A stretch of DNA of 64,000 nucleotides from Caballeronia ptereochthonis (GCF_001545075.1 NZ_FCOB02000001.1:1-64000), one strand, 5' to 3'; counted from the first letter of the stretch, positions 8,145 through 17,559 are shown. A program made the numbers and translations. Notes: generated by a model from the sequence alone, not told the origin.

Positions 8145-9686
8145 ATGAGCCAGCACGAATACAGGATCGAGACGCTCGGCATCGTCGGCAGCGGCGCGAT
8201 GGGACGCGGCATCGCGCAGATCGCGGCGCTCGGCGGCCTGACGGTGCGCCTCTACGACACGAACCCAAAGGCGCTCGCGGCCGCGCGCGACTATCTGGCG
8301 GACACGCTTGCGAAGCTCACCGCGAAGGGCAAGCTGAAGGAAGCCGATGCGCACGCGGCGCTCGCGCGCATCCGCGATGCGGGCGACACGACCGAGCTGT
8401 CCGATTGCGACGCCATCGTCGAGGCGATCGTCGAGCATCTCGACATCAAGCGCGAGTTGTTTCGCGAACTCGAAGCCGTGGTCGGCGAGCACTGCATTCT
8501 GGCATCGAACACTTCTTCGCTGTCCATCACCGCGATCGCCGCAGGTTGCGCGCATCCGGAGCGCGTGGCCGGCTTTCACTTCTTCAATCCCGTGCCGCTG
8601 ATGCGCGTGGTCGAGGTCATCGACGGCTTGCGCGGCGATTCGCGCGCCGGCGACGCATTGATGGACCTCGCGCGGCGCATGGGCCACACGCCGGTGCGCG
8701 CGAAGGACATGCCGGGCTTCATCGTCAATCACGCCGGGCGCGGCATGAACACCGAAGGCCTGCGCGTGGCGAGCGAAGGCGTCGCGAGCTTCGCGGACAT
8801 CGACCGCATCATGCGCGAGCAGGCGGGCTTCCGTCTCGGGCCGTTCGAGCTGCTCGATCTCACCGCGCTCGACGTCTCACATCCGGTCATGGAATCGATC
8901 TATCACCAGTTCTATGAAGAGCCGCGTTTCAAGCCGTCGCCGATTACCGGAACGCGGCTCGCGGGCGGGCTCATCGGGCGCAAGGCGGGCGAAGGGTTTT
9001 ATCGCTACGTCGACGGCAAGCAGCAGGTTCCCGACGAACCCGCCGCGCCCACGCAATTGCCGACGCGCGTCTGGATCAGCCGCGCGTCGCACGCCGGACG
9101 CGAGGACGTGCTGAAGCTGATCGCCAAATGCGACTGCAGCGTGCACATCGACCCGGGCCACACGCCCGAGCCCGACTCGCTCATCATCGTCACGCCGCTC
9201 GGCTTCGATGCGACCACGACCGCCGTCGCCGAGCATCTCGACGCCACGCGTGTGATCGCCGTCGATACGCTCTTCCCGCTCGATACCGTCGCGCGCCGCA
9301 CGATCATGACGACGCCCGCGACCACGCCCGCGATGCGCGACGCCGCGCACGCCCTCTTCGCCTACGACGGCGTGCCCGTCACCGTGATCCGCGATTCGAC
9401 CGGCTTCGTCGCGCAGCGCGTCGTGGCGACGATCGTGAACATCGGCTGCGATATCGCGCAGCAAGGCATCGCGACGCCGGGGGACATCGATCTCGCCGTG
9501 ACGCTCGGTCTCGGTTATCCGCGCGGCCCGCTCGCGCTCGGCGATGCGCTCGGCGCGACGACCATCCTCACGATCCTGCGCAACATCCACAACGTGCTCG
9601 GCGATCCGCGCTACCGGCCATCGCCCTGGCTCGCGCGACGCGCGCAGCTCGGACTTTCGCTTACCCACATCGAGGAGCTCAGATGA
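8145..9686 (+). CDS. 3-hydroxyacyl-CoA dehydrogenase (PaaH-type, duplicated C-terminal domain)
   Basis: 513 residues. An N-terminal Rossmann domain (GIVGSGAMGRGIAQ, about 13-26) binds NAD+. It is followed by the HCDH core with FHFFNPVPLMRVVE, and a first C-terminal domain to about 290. A linker and a second HCDH C-terminal domain (DSTGFVAQRV, LGYPRGPLALGD) make up the rest, which is the PaaH-type arrangement. It oxidises L-3-hydroxyacyl-CoA to 3-oxoacyl-CoA. A good AGGAGC ribosome site precedes the ATG. Its stop overlaps the next ATG, so translation is coupled to the enoyl-CoA hydratase. No other phenylacetate genes are nearby. Confidence 0.9.
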   Translation: MSQHEYRIETLGIVGSGAMGRGIAQIAALGGLTVRLYDTNPKALAAARDYLADTLAKLTAKGKLKEADAHAALARIRDAGDTTELSDCDAIVEAIVEHLDIKRELFRELEAVVGEHCILASNTSSLSITAIAAGCAHPERVAGFHFFNPVPLMRVVEVIDGLRGDSRAGDALMDLARRMGHTPVRAKDMPGFIVNHAGRGMNTEGLRVASEGVASFADIDRIMREQAGFRLGPFELLDLTALDVSHPVMESIYHQFYEEPRFKPSPITGTRLAGGLIGRKAGEGFYRYVDGKQQVPDEPAAPTQLPTRVWISRASHAGREDVLKLIAKCDCSVHIDPGHTPEPDSLIIVTPLGFDATTTAVAEHLDATRVIAVDTLFPLDTVARRTIMTTPATTPAMRDAAHALFAYDGVPVTVIRDSTGFVAQRVVATIVNIGCDIAQQGIATPGDIDLAVTLGLGYPRGPLALGDALGATTILTILRNIHNVLGDPRYRPSPWLARRAQLGLSLTHIEELR

Positions 9687-10471
9687 GCGCCGAACTACTG
9701 ACAGACCGTCCCGCAGGCAGCGACACCACGCTCGTGCTGAAGCTCTCCAATCCCGGCGCGCGCAATGCCCTGCATCCGGACATGTACGCCGCCGGCATCG
9801 AAGCGTTGAACACGGCCGAGCGCGACAACACCGTGCGCGCGATCGTGCTGACCGGCGCGGACAATTTCTTCTGCGCGGGCGGCAATCTGAACCGCCTGCT
9901 GGAGAACCGCGCGAAGGACCCGTCGGTGCAGGCGCAGAGCATCGACCTGCTTGGCGAGTGGATCAGCGCGCTGCGCGCATCGACCAAGCCCGTCATCGCG
10001 GCGGTCGAAGGCGCGGCCGCCGGCGCGGGCTTTTCGCTCGCGCTCGCGTGCGATCTGATCGTCGCCGCCGACGACGCGAAGTTCGTCATGTCGTACGCGC
10101 GCGTCGGCCTCACGCCCGACGGCGGCGCTTCGTGGTTTCTCGCTCGCGCGCTGCCGCGCACGCTCGCGAGCGAAGTACTGCTCGAAGCCAAGCCGATCGG
10201 CGCCGCGCGGCTGCACGAAGTGGGCGTCATCAACCGGCTGACCAAGAAGGGCATCGCGCTCGATGCCGCCATCGCTTGGGCCGACGATCTCGGCAGCGTG
10301 TCGCCGAAAGCGATGGCGCGCATCAAGTCGCTCATCAACGCGGCCGATATGCAGCCGCTCGACGCGCATCTCGACATGGAGCGTGACGGCTTCCTCGATG
10401 CGCTCCATCACGGCGATGCGCTCGAAGGCATCACGGCCTTCCTCGAGAAGCGTCAGCCCAACTATCGCTGA
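9683..10471 (+). CDS. Enoyl-CoA hydratase/isomerase family protein
   Basis: 262 residues with the crotonase fold. The oxyanion-hole segments are visible (ADNFFCAGGNLNRLL near 55-70; AAVEGAAAGAGFSLALACD near 110-130). The position usually held by a catalytic Glu in hydratases reads LTPDGGASWFLAR, where Asp/Gly replace the first Glu, so isomerase or another crotonase reaction is possible. The start ATG overlaps the preceding stop (ATGA) and is only a few bases after GAGGAG. It is the second gene of the plus-strand catabolic unit. Confidence 0.88.
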   Translation: MSAELLTDRPAGSDTTLVLKLSNPGARNALHPDMYAAGIEALNTAERDNTVRAIVLTGADNFFCAGGNLNRLLENRAKDPSVQAQSIDLLGEWISALRASTKPVIAAVEGAAAGAGFSLALACDLIVAADDAKFVMSYARVGLTPDGGASWFLARALPRTLASEVLLEAKPIGAARLHEVGVINRLTKKGIALDAAIAWADDLGSVSPKAMARIKSLINAADMQPLDAHLDMERDGFLDALHHGDALEGITAFLEKRQPNYR

Positions 10472-10474
10472 GCC

Positions 10475-11200
10475 ATGCCGACCTACGAATTGCCGAAGCG
10501 GCGCCGCATCTTCCTGATGCGCCACGGCGACGTCACCTATTTCGACGACAGCGGCCGCGCGATCGATCCGGAAAGCGTGCCGCTCAATGAACGCGGACGC
10601 GACGAAGCGAGCGCGGCGGGCCGCGAGTTCGCCGCGCAGAAAATACGTTTCGATCGCGTGATCGTGAGCGGCCTGCCGCGCACGGTAGAGACCGCGCGGC
10701 GCGTGCTCGACGCGACGGGCCAGCGCATCGACATCGAAACGTGGCCCGAATGGCAGGAGATTCGCGGCGGGCGGCTCGCCAATCTGTCGACGGCCGATAT
10801 CGAGCGCGCGTTTCTCTCGGTGTTCGATGGCGTCGTGCCGGAAGACACGCAGTTTCTCGGCGGCGAGACCATCGGTCAGTTGCTCGACCGCGCGCTGCCC
10901 GCCGTCGCGCGCTTGCGTGAAGATCGCTCGTGGGACACGGTGCTGCTCGTGCTGCACGGCGGCGTGAATCGCGCGCTGCTCTCGCACGCGATCACCGCCG
11001 GCGGGCGCGCGTTCTTCGGGCACCTGTCGCAGGCGACGGGCTGCATCAACGCGCTCGATGTCGGCGACAAACCGGGCGACTGGGTGGTGCACGCGATCAA
11101 TCATTCGCCGCCCTCGCCGCTGCACTCCGACGTGCGCAACACGACCATGGAACTGCTCTACGCCCAATTCGTACGCTACAAGGCCGGCGACATGAACTGA
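10475..11200 (+). CDS. Histidine phosphatase family protein (phosphoglycerate mutase-like)
   Basis: 241 residues with the RHG motif near the N-terminus (LMRHGDV, R16-H17). A SGLPRTVETA arginine segment and a second His motif (VLHGGVNRALL) complete the phosphatase active site. The family uses a phosphohistidine intermediate. It starts 3 nt after the hydratase stop and lies directly before a kinase-like gene. Placement in this operon suggests dephosphorylation of a pathway intermediate or of a dead-end phosphorylated compound; this is inference. Confidence 0.85.
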   Translation: MPTYELPKRRRIFLMRHGDVTYFDDSGRAIDPESVPLNERGRDEASAAGREFAAQKIRFDRVIVSGLPRTVETARRVLDATGQRIDIETWPEWQEIRGGRLANLSTADIERAFLSVFDGVVPEDTQFLGGETIGQLLDRALPAVARLREDRSWDTVLLVLHGGVNRALLSHAITAGGRAFFGHLSQATGCINALDVGDKPGDWVVHAINHSPPSPLHSDVRNTTMELLYAQFVRYKAGDMN

Positions 11201-11227
11201 AGACGCCGGGCAAAAACGGAGGAGACG

Positions 11228-12325
11228 ATGCAGGACAAAGAACAGAACGAGCAGTCCGATTTCTCCGCGTTCGAAGGAACGCGCCCCGTGCAGGACCGCC
11301 AGCGTTTCGATGCCGATGCGCTCGCGTCGTGGCTGACCGCGCACGTCGATGGCTTCAGCGGCCCGTTGAACGTCGAGCAATTCGCGGGCGGACAGTCGAA
11401 TCCCACATTCAAGCTCGTCACGCCCACGCGCAGCTACGTGATGCGCGCAAAACCGGGACCCGCGGCCAAGCTTCTGCCCTCCGCGCATGCAATCGAACGC
11501 GAGTTTCGCGTGATGGACGCGCTCGCCGCCACCGACGTGCCCGTCGCCCGCATGCTCGCGCTGTGCGAGGACGAAAGCGTGATCGGCCGCGCCTTCTACT
11601 TGATGGAGTTCGTTCAGGGCCGTGTGCTGTGGGACCCGTCGCTGCCCGGCATGACGAGCACCGAGCGCGCCGCGATCTACGACGAAATGAACCGCGTGAT
11701 CGCCGCGCTCCATACGGTCGATGTCGAGGCCGCCGGTCTTTCGAGCTACGGCAAGCCGGGCAATTACTTCGAGCGTCAGATCGGGCGCTGGAGCAAGCAG
11801 TACGTCGCCTCGCAAACCGAGCAGATCGAGGCAATGGATCGCCTGATCGAATGGCTGCCGCAACACATTCCGCAGGCGCGGCAAGCGAAGGTCAGCGTCG
11901 TGCACGGCGATTATCGGCTCGACAACCTGATCTTTCATCCGGACGAGCCGCGTGTGCTCGCCGTGCTCGATTGGGAGCTCTCGACGCTCGGCGACCCGCT
12001 TGCCGATTTCGCGTATCACTGCATGGCGTGGCATGTCGATCCGTCGCAGTTTCGCGGCATCGCCGGACTCGACTGGGCCGCGCTCGGCATCCCGGACGAA
12101 GCCGCCTACGTCGCGCGTTACTGCGCGCGCACGGGCTTTTCGATCGAAGGCGACTGGAACTTCTATCTCGCCTACAACATGTTCCGCATCGCCGCGATCC
12201 TGCAGGGCATCATGAAGCGCGTCGTCGATGGCACGGCGGCGAGCGCGCAAGCCGTCGATGCGGGACGGCGCGCACGTCCGATGGCCGAGCTCGCCTGGCA
12301 GTACGCGCAGAAAGTAGGGAAATGA
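11228..12325 (+). CDS. APH-like phosphotransferase (ACAD10/11 N-domain type)
   Basis: 365 residues with the aminoglycoside-phosphotransferase fold: K74 in VMRAKP, the catalytic loop HGDYRLDN (226-233, D228) and the metal-binding [11 protein letters not shown] (D248). This subgroup corresponds to the kinase domain of eukaryotic ACAD10/ACAD11 and to LvaA of the Pseudomonas levulinate pathway. Those enzymes phosphorylate 4-hydroxyacyl-CoA so that an acyl-CoA dehydrogenase partner can remove the phosphate. Here the partner gene starts 13 bp downstream. GGAGG lies just upstream of the ATG. Family assignment is firm; the substrate is inferred. Confidence 0.85.
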   Translation: MQDKEQNEQSDFSAFEGTRPVQDRQRFDADALASWLTAHVDGFSGPLNVEQFAGGQSNPTFKLVTPTRSYVMRAKPGPAAKLLPSAHAIEREFRVMDALAATDVPVARMLALCEDESVIGRAFYLMEFVQGRVLWDPSLPGMTSTERAAIYDEMNRVIAALHTVDVEAAGLSSYGKPGNYFERQIGRWSKQYVASQTEQIEAMDRLIEWLPQHIPQARQAKVSVVHGDYRLDNLIFHPDEPRVLAVLDWELSTLGDPLADFAYHCMAWHVDPSQFRGIAGLDWAALGIPDEAAYVARYCARTGFSIEGDWNFYLAYNMFRIAAILQGIMKRVVDGTAASAQAVDAGRRARPMAELAWQYAQKVGK

Positions 12326-12338
12326 GAGGAGACAAAGA

Positions 12339-13574
12339 ATGAACTTCGACTACACGCCCAAGGTGCAAGCGCTGCGCGAGAAGCTGCTCGCCTTCTTCGA
12401 CGCGCACATCTATCCGAACGAACGCGCTTTCGGGGAAGAGGTCGCGACGAATCGCGCGGCGGGCAACGCGTGGATTCCGACGCGCCTCATCGAAGGCCTG
12501 AAGGAGCAAGCGCGCGCCGAAAAACTCTGGAATCTCTTCCTGCCGGCCTCCGAACGCGGCGCGGGCCTGACGAATCTCGAATACGCGCCGCTCTGCGAAA
12601 TCATGGGCCGCGTGCCGTGGGCGCCGGAAGTGTTCAACTGCAGCGCGCCCGATACCGGCAACATGGAGACCATCGAGCGCTATGGCACCGATGCGCAGAA
12701 GGCCCAGTGGCTCGAACCGCTTCTGCGCGGCGAAATCCGCTCGGCGTTCCTGATGACGGAGCCGGAAGTCGCGTCGTCGGATGCGACCAACATCCGTTGC
12801 AGCATCGTGCGCGATGGCGACAGCTACGTCATCGACGGCCACAAGTGGTGGTCGTCGGGCGCGGGCGATCCGCGCTGCAAGGTGTATATCGTGATGGGCA
12901 AGACCGATCCCGACGCGCCGAAGCACGCTCAACAGTCGATGATTCTCGTGCCCGCCGACGCGAGCGGCATCACCGTGCACCGGCCTCTGAACGTGTTCGG
13001 CTACGACGACGCGCCGCACGGCCACATGGAGATCACGCTCGATCACGTCCGTGTGCCGGCGACGAACATGCTCCTGGGCGAAGGACGCGGCTTCGAGATC
13101 GCGCAGGGCCGCCTCGGACCGGGGCGCATTCATCACTGCATGCGCCTGATCGGGCTCGCTGAACGCGCGCTCGAACTCATGACCAAGCGCACGCTCGAAC
13201 GCGTGGCGTTCGGCAAGCCCATCGCGCAGCATGGCGTGACGCAGGAGCGCATCGCGGAAGCGCGCATCATGATCGAGCAGGCGCGGCTTCTGACGCTCAA
13301 GGCCGCATACATGATGGACACCGTCGGCAACAAGGGCGCGCGCGGCGAGATCGCGATGATCAAGGTGGTCGCGCCGAACGTCGCGTGTCAGGTCATCGAC
13401 TGGGCGATTCAGGCGCACGGCGCGGGCGGCGTCTGCGACGACTTTCCGCTGGCCTGTGCATATGCGTCGGCGCGCACGCTGCGTCTCGCGGATGGCCCCG
13501 ACGAAGTGCATCGCAACGCCATCGCGAAGCTCGAGCTCGGCAAGTACATCGCAGCGAGAGAACAGTCGGAATAG
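12339..13574 (+). CDS. Acyl-CoA dehydrogenase (ACAD11-like partner of the phosphotransferase)
   Basis: 411 residues with the full acyl-CoA dehydrogenase fold. It has the FAD/substrate segment [15 protein letters not shown] (about 134-148), the central beta domain with [12 protein letters not shown], and a C-terminal helical bundle ending [17 protein letters not shown]. This match to ACAD10/11-type dehydrogenases and the adjacent kinase suggest joint action on 4-hydroxyacyl-CoA. AGGAG precedes the ATG. Its stop codon lies 1 bp from the stop of the convergent MaoC gene, with no terminator between them, so the two transcripts must overlap. Confidence 0.9.
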   Translation: MNFDYTPKVQALREKLLAFFDAHIYPNERAFGEEVATNRAAGNAWIPTRLIEGLKEQARAEKLWNLFLPASERGAGLTNLEYAPLCEIMGRVPWAPEVFNCSAPDTGNMETIERYGTDAQKAQWLEPLLRGEIRSAFLMTEPEVASSDATNIRCSIVRDGDSYVIDGHKWWSSGAGDPRCKVYIVMGKTDPDAPKHAQQSMILVPADASGITVHRPLNVFGYDDAPHGHMEITLDHVRVPATNMLLGEGRGFEIAQGRLGPGRIHHCMRLIGLAERALELMTKRTLERVAFGKPIAQHGVTQERIAEARIMIEQARLLTLKAAYMMDTVGNKGARGEIAMIKVVAPNVACQVIDWAIQAHGAGGVCDDFPLACAYASARTLRLADGPDEVHRNAIAKLELGKYIAAREQSE

Positions 13575-13575
13575 C

Positions 13576-14037
13576 TCAGAAAGCGTGCCGCGTGATGAAT
13601 TCCGCGGCGCAAGCGGGCTTGTCGCCGCCTTCGCTCTCGACCGTCACGAGCCACGTCACCTGCACGCTGCCCGCTTCGACCTCGCTCGCCCCATCGATCG
13701 TGAACACGGCGCGCAAGCGCGAGCCGACGCGCACGGGCGACATGAAACGCACGCGATTCATGCCGTAGTTCACGCTGATGCGCGCGGTGAGCGGCACGCA
13801 TTGCGCAAGCCACGTCGGCACGAGCGAGAGCGTCAGGAAACCGTGCGCGATGGTCCCGCCGAATGGCGAATCGCGCCGCGCCCGTTCGACGTCGACGTGT
13901 ATCCATTGATGATCGTCGGTCGCATCGGCGAAGCGGTTCACGCGCGCCTGATCGATCGTCGTCCAGTCGCTCACGTAACGCGCAACGCCCGCCGCCGCGA
14001 AGACATCGGCGGCGCTCTTCAACGACGCGACGCTCAT
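13576..14037 (-). CDS. MaoC family dehydratase (hot-dog fold)
   Basis: 153 residues. The MaoC/(R)-enoyl-CoA hydratase signature is clear: ATDDHQWIHVDVERA with catalytic Asp/His near residue 40, then SPFGGTIAHGFLTLSL. It hydrates trans-2-enoyl-CoA, usually to the R-3-hydroxy product. It overlaps the preceding MaoC gene by 4 bp (ATGA), so the pair is translationally coupled. Its 3' end abuts the convergent acyl-CoA dehydrogenase. Confidence 0.88.
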   Translation of the reverse strand: MSVASLKSAADVFAAAGVARYVSDWTTIDQARVNRFADATDDHQWIHVDVERARRDSPFGGTIAHGFLTLSLVPTWLAQCVPLTARISVNYGMNRVRFMSPVRVGSRLRAVFTIDGASEVEAGSVQVTWLVTVESEGGDKPACAAEFITRHAF

Positions 14038-14492
14038 GCCTGCGCGCCCGGATTGCGCAGGCCGAACAGCGCGGCTGAATCCACCGTCAGCACGAGCTCG
14101 CCGTGCTGGTTGTGCGCTTCCCAGCGCGTCGACACGATACCGCGATCCGGCTTGCTCTTCGACACGCGCTTGTCGAGCACGCGCACGGTGAGCCGCACCG
14201 TGTCACCGACGCGCACCGGCTTGAGCCAGCGGATATTGTCGAGGCCGGGCGAGCCCATCGAGGTCGAATCGCCGACCATGTCGCGCACGAGAATGCCCAT
14301 CATCGCGGAGCAGGTGTTCCAGCCGCTCGCGACGAGGCCGCCGAAATGCGATGCCTCGCCCGCCGCCTCCGACAAGTGAAAAGCTTGCGGATCGTAGCGC
14401 TCGGCGAAGCCGACGATCTCTTCCCTCGTGAACGTGTGCGCGCTCAGTTGAACCGCGCTGCCGACTTCGAAATCCTCATAGGCGTATTTCAT
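14034..14492 (-). CDS. MaoC family dehydratase, second copy
   Basis: 152 residues in the hot-dog fold with FAERYDPQAFHLSEAAG and SHFGGLVASGWN, the positions of the MaoC active-site Asp/His. The ATG at 14492 was chosen because GAGGAG lies 6 nt upstream. An in-frame ATG seven codons earlier would overlap the preceding stop but has a weaker site. The tandem of two different MaoC genes after two dehydrogenase genes resembles heteromeric hydratase/dehydrogenase sets for unusual acyl chains. Confidence 0.86.
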   Translation of the reverse strand: MKYAYEDFEVGSAVQLSAHTFTREEIVGFAERYDPQAFHLSEAAGEASHFGGLVASGWNTCSAMMGILVRDMVGDSTSMGSPGLDNIRWLKPVRVGDTVRLTVRVLDKRVSKSKPDRGIVSTRWEAHNQHGELVLTVDSAALFGLRNPGAQA

Positions 14493-14512
14493 GCAGAGCT
14501 CCTCGATGAGCA

Positions 14513-15643
14513 TCAGACTTCGGTGATGGAGAAAGCGGGAAGCGAGGCGAAGCGCGCGAGATGATGATCGACATCGCCGAGCGTCGTCTCGATGACCGAC
14601 AGGCGCTTGAACCAGTGCGCAACGGGTAGTTCGTCGGTCATGCCCATGCCGCCGTGCAGCTGCACGGCCTGCTGACCGACGAAGCGCGCAGCCTGACCGA
14701 CGCGCGCCTTCGCGGCGGAAATGGCCCGCGCACGCGTCGCGGCGTCGTCGCTCGCATGACGCGCGGCCGCCAGATATGTGATCGAGCGCGCCTGCTCGGT
14801 GTGGATCAGCATATCGACCATGCGATGCTGAAGCACCTGAAAGCGCGCGATCGGCATGCCGAACTGCTGCCGTTCCTTCGTGTATTCGACGGTCGCGCGA
14901 TTGAGCGCATCGAGCGCGCCGAGCGCTTCCGCGCACAGCAGGAAGGTCGCGTAATCGGCGACCCGCTCCAGGGTCGCGGCGCCCGTGCCGCGGCCGTCGA
15001 GGCGCGTCGCGGGCGTCTTGTCGAAGACGAGCGTCGCGGCGCGTTGCCCGTCGATCGTGCGGTATTCGGTGATGCGCACGTTCGCCGCGTCTTTCCCGAC
15101 GATGAACAGCGCCACTTCGCCGTCGAGGCGCGCGGGCACGATCCAATGGTCTGCTTGCGCGCCGTGCTGAACCATCGACTTCGTTCCTTCGAGGGTGAAG
15201 TGGTCGCCATCGCTGCTCGCGCTCGTGCGCAGATCGAAAAGATCGTAGCGGGCATGCGGCTCGTTGAACGCGACGGCCAGACGAATCTCGCCGCGCCCCG
15301 CGTGTTCGAGCAAATCGCCGGCGAATGCGCTGCCCCTCTCCGCGCCGAGCCGCAACGCTTCGATGCCCACCGCCGTCGCCCAATACGGCTCGACGACGAG
15401 TGCGCGCCCGAGCTCCTGCATCACGACGAGCATGTCGACCGGGCCGCCGTCGAAGCCGCCCTGCGCCTCCGGAACCGGTAGCGCCAGCAAACCGAGCTCG
15501 GCGAAGGCGCGCCAGTGCTTCCCGTCGACGCCCGCCTCCGATTTGACGATCTTCTGCCGCGCGTCGAACGCATATTCCTTGTCGAGATAGCGGCGCAGCG
15601 CATCGCGGAACTGCTGCTGTTCATCGCTGAAGGTGAAGTCCAT
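14513..15643 (-). CDS. Acyl-CoA dehydrogenase, PimD-like smaller subunit
   Basis: 376 residues with acyl-CoA dehydrogenase domains in the usual order. The N-terminal helical part begins MDFTFSDEQQQFRDALR. The middle FAD-binding strand region lacks the usual TEP(G)xGSD motif: the corresponding region reads AFNEPHARYDLF. The C-terminal bundle keeps QLHGGMGMTDELPVAHW. The altered middle motif and the tandem partner suggest the less canonical subunit of a heteromer such as pimeloyl-CoA dehydrogenase small chain or the FadE alpha2beta2 enzymes. This subunit role is inferred. Confidence 0.82.
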   Translation of the reverse strand: MDFTFSDEQQQFRDALRRYLDKEYAFDARQKIVKSEAGVDGKHWRAFAELGLLALPVPEAQGGFDGGPVDMLVVMQELGRALVVEPYWATAVGIEALRLGAERGSAFAGDLLEHAGRGEIRLAVAFNEPHARYDLFDLRTSASSDGDHFTLEGTKSMVQHGAQADHWIVPARLDGEVALFIVGKDAANVRITEYRTIDGQRAATLVFDKTPATRLDGRGTGAATLERVADYATFLLCAEALGALDALNRATVEYTKERQQFGMPIARFQVLQHRMVDMLIHTEQARSITYLAAARHASDDAATRARAISAAKARVGQAARFVGQQAVQLHGGMGMTDELPVAHWFKRLSVIETTLGDVDHHLARFASLPAFSITEV

Positions 15644-15653
15644 GCGCCGCTCC

Positions 15654-16850
15654 TCAAAGTCCCAGAATCATCTGCGCGATGATGTTCTTTTGAATCTCGT
15701 TCGAGCCGCCGTAGATCGACGTCTTGCGGAAGTTGAAGTAGTACGCGGCGAGCGGCGCGGCATCGTCGTCGCCCGTCACGCTATGCGCGCGCTCGCCTTC
15801 GAGGAACGCGGGATCGAAGGCGGCGGCTTGCGGGCCGATCGCTTCGACCATCAGCTCGGTCAGCGCCTGCTGCACTTCGGTGCCCTTGATCTTCAGCATC
15901 GATGCTTCCGGGCCCGGGCCCTTGCCACCCGCTTCGCTCGCCACCACGCGCTGCACCGTCACTTCGAGCGCCATCAGTTCGATCTCGAGCGCGGCGACCT
16001 TCGCGGCGAAGAGCGGATCGTGCAGGAGCGGCTTGCCGCCCTTGCTGCGATCGAGCGCGAGGCGCTTCAGGAACAGCAACTCGCGCTTCGACTGCCCCAC
16101 CCGCGCGATTCCGGTGCGCTCGTGCCCGAGCAGATACTTCGCATAGGTCCAGCCGCGATTCTCCTCGCCGACGAGATTCGCGACCGGTACTTCCACGTCC
16201 TCGAAGAAGACCTCGTTGACCTCGTGATCCTCATCGAGCGTGATGATCGGCCGCACGGTGATGCCAGGCGATTTCATGTCGATCAGAAGGAAGGAGATGC
16301 CCTCCTGCTTCTTGGCTTCGGGATCGGTGCGTACGAGGCAGAACATCATGTCGGCGTGCTGGCCGAGCGTGGTCCAGGTCTTCTGCCCGTTGACGATGTA
16401 GTGATCGCCGCGCCGTTCCGCGCGCGTGCGCAGCGACGCCAGATCGGAGCCTGAGCCCGGCTCCGAATAGCCCTGGCACCACCAGTCGGTGCCGTCGAGA
16501 ATGCGCGGGAGATAGCGGGATTTTTGCCCGGCGCTGCCGTATTTCATCAGCACGGGCGCGACCATCGATACGCCGAAGGGCAGCACCATCGGCGCGCCGG
16601 CGCGCGCGCATTCCTCATCCCAGATATGGCGCTGCGTAGCGCTCCAGCCCGGGCCGCCATATTCCTTCGGCCACGCGACGGCCGACCAGCCGCGCGCGCC
16701 GAGCAGCCTGTGCCAGCTCGTGTAGTCGTCGCGCGTCAGGCGCTTGTGATCGAGGACTTTGTCGCGCAGCGCGCGCGGGAGATTGGCTTCGAGCCAAGTG
16801 CGGATGTCGGCGCGAAAAGCGTCGTCGGCGGGGGAATAGCTGAGGTCCAT
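15654..16850 (-). CDS. Acyl-CoA dehydrogenase, PimC-like larger subunit
   Basis: 398 residues. It has the canonical GYSEPGSGSDLASL motif near 127-140, KTWTTLGQHAD for the flavin, and the C-terminal YGGSNEIQKNIIAQ that closes the active site. It oxidises acyl-CoA to trans-2-enoyl-CoA with electrons passing to ETF. It is the first gene of the minus-strand unit ACAD-ACAD-MaoC-MaoC (10 bp to the next gene) and is probably the catalytic partner of the following, more divergent dehydrogenase. A GGAGA ribosome site precedes the ATG. Confidence 0.87.
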   Translation of the reverse strand: MDLSYSPADDAFRADIRTWLEANLPRALRDKVLDHKRLTRDDYTSWHRLLGARGWSAVAWPKEYGGPGWSATQRHIWDEECARAGAPMVLPFGVSMVAPVLMKYGSAGQKSRYLPRILDGTDWWCQGYSEPGSGSDLASLRTRAERRGDHYIVNGQKTWTTLGQHADMMFCLVRTDPEAKKQEGISFLLIDMKSPGITVRPIITLDEDHEVNEVFFEDVEVPVANLVGEENRGWTYAKYLLGHERTGIARVGQSKRELLFLKRLALDRSKGGKPLLHDPLFAAKVAALEIELMALEVTVQRVVASEAGGKGPGPEASMLKIKGTEVQQALTELMVEAIGPQAAAFDPAFLEGERAHSVTGDDDAAPLAAYYFNFRKTSIYGGSNEIQKNIIAQMILGL

Positions 16851-16906
16851 GCGCGGAGTCTCCTTTCATGGCTCATCCCGGAGCCAGGAGAGACGCCGCG
16901 CGAGAA

Positions 16907-17356
16907 TTACTGCAGCGGCTCCTTCAATGCGTCCGGAAAAGGCAGCGGCATTACGTCGATCCCTTCTTCGAGCAAGGCGTGCGCGTCTTCGGGCGTCGTG
17001 ACGCCGCGAATGCTGCGCGCCGGCGCTTCGTCATAGTGAATGCGCCTCGCTTCCTCGGCAAAACGCTCGCCCACATTCTCGGTCTTCTCGATCAGCTCGC
17101 GCATGAACTGCAGCGCGCGCGCCTGCAGCGCCGCCATCTCGGACGATGCCTTCGGCTGCGCGGCTTGCGGCGCCCCTTCGCCACGCGCGGATGACAGATT
17201 CAGGCGCGGTGCGGAGGGCATGCGGCTCACTTCCGTCGTGGAGCAGACCGGACATGCGACCAGCTTGCGCGACAACTGCGACTCGAACTCTTCGGTCGAG
17301 GCGAACCAGCCTTCGAACCGGTGTTCGTGCGAGCACTTTAAATCGAGGACCTTCAT
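16907..17356 (-). CDS. DUF1178 family protein
   Basis: 149 residues starting MKVLDLKCSHEHRFEGWF. A CxH and later CPVC pair form a zinc-ribbon-like N-terminus, followed by an Ala/Gln-rich linker and a helical C-terminal half (MRELIEKTENVGERFAEEAR). This matches DUF1178, widespread in proteobacteria and without assigned function. In this group it commonly follows the nuo-NUDIX region, as here. No terminator is obvious before the downstream dehydrogenase unit. Confidence 0.88.
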   Translation of the reverse strand: MKVLDLKCSHEHRFEGWFASTEEFESQLSRKLVACPVCSTTEVSRMPSAPRLNLSSARGEGAPQAAQPKASSEMAALQARALQFMRELIEKTENVGERFAEEARRIHYDEAPARSIRGVTTPEDAHALLEEGIDVMPLPFPDALKEPLQ

Positions 17357-17505
17357 GCTGATGAGCTTCGTTGAAGTTTATCTCAAATTCCCGTTTTGTG
17401 AACGGTCGTTCGTAAAATCGGACGAGTAAGAATGATCTGCTGGACTAGCGAATCTATCATTCTAGCCGTTCGGCCGGCGCGACGCTTTTCGTGACCCTGA
17501 AACGA

Positions 17506-17532
17506 CGAAGGCGGCCATCGAGGCCGCCTTCG
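17506..17532 (-). terminator. Probable terminator of the NUDIX gene
   Basis: Perfect 11-bp stem CGAAGGCGGCC/GGCCGCCTTCG with a 5-nt loop, located 28 nt past the NUDIX stop on the minus strand. The following T tract is short (TCGTTTC), so termination may be moderate. Confidence 0.7.
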
Positions 17533-17559
17533 CTGCGCATCCATTCGCCGTGACGCTGC

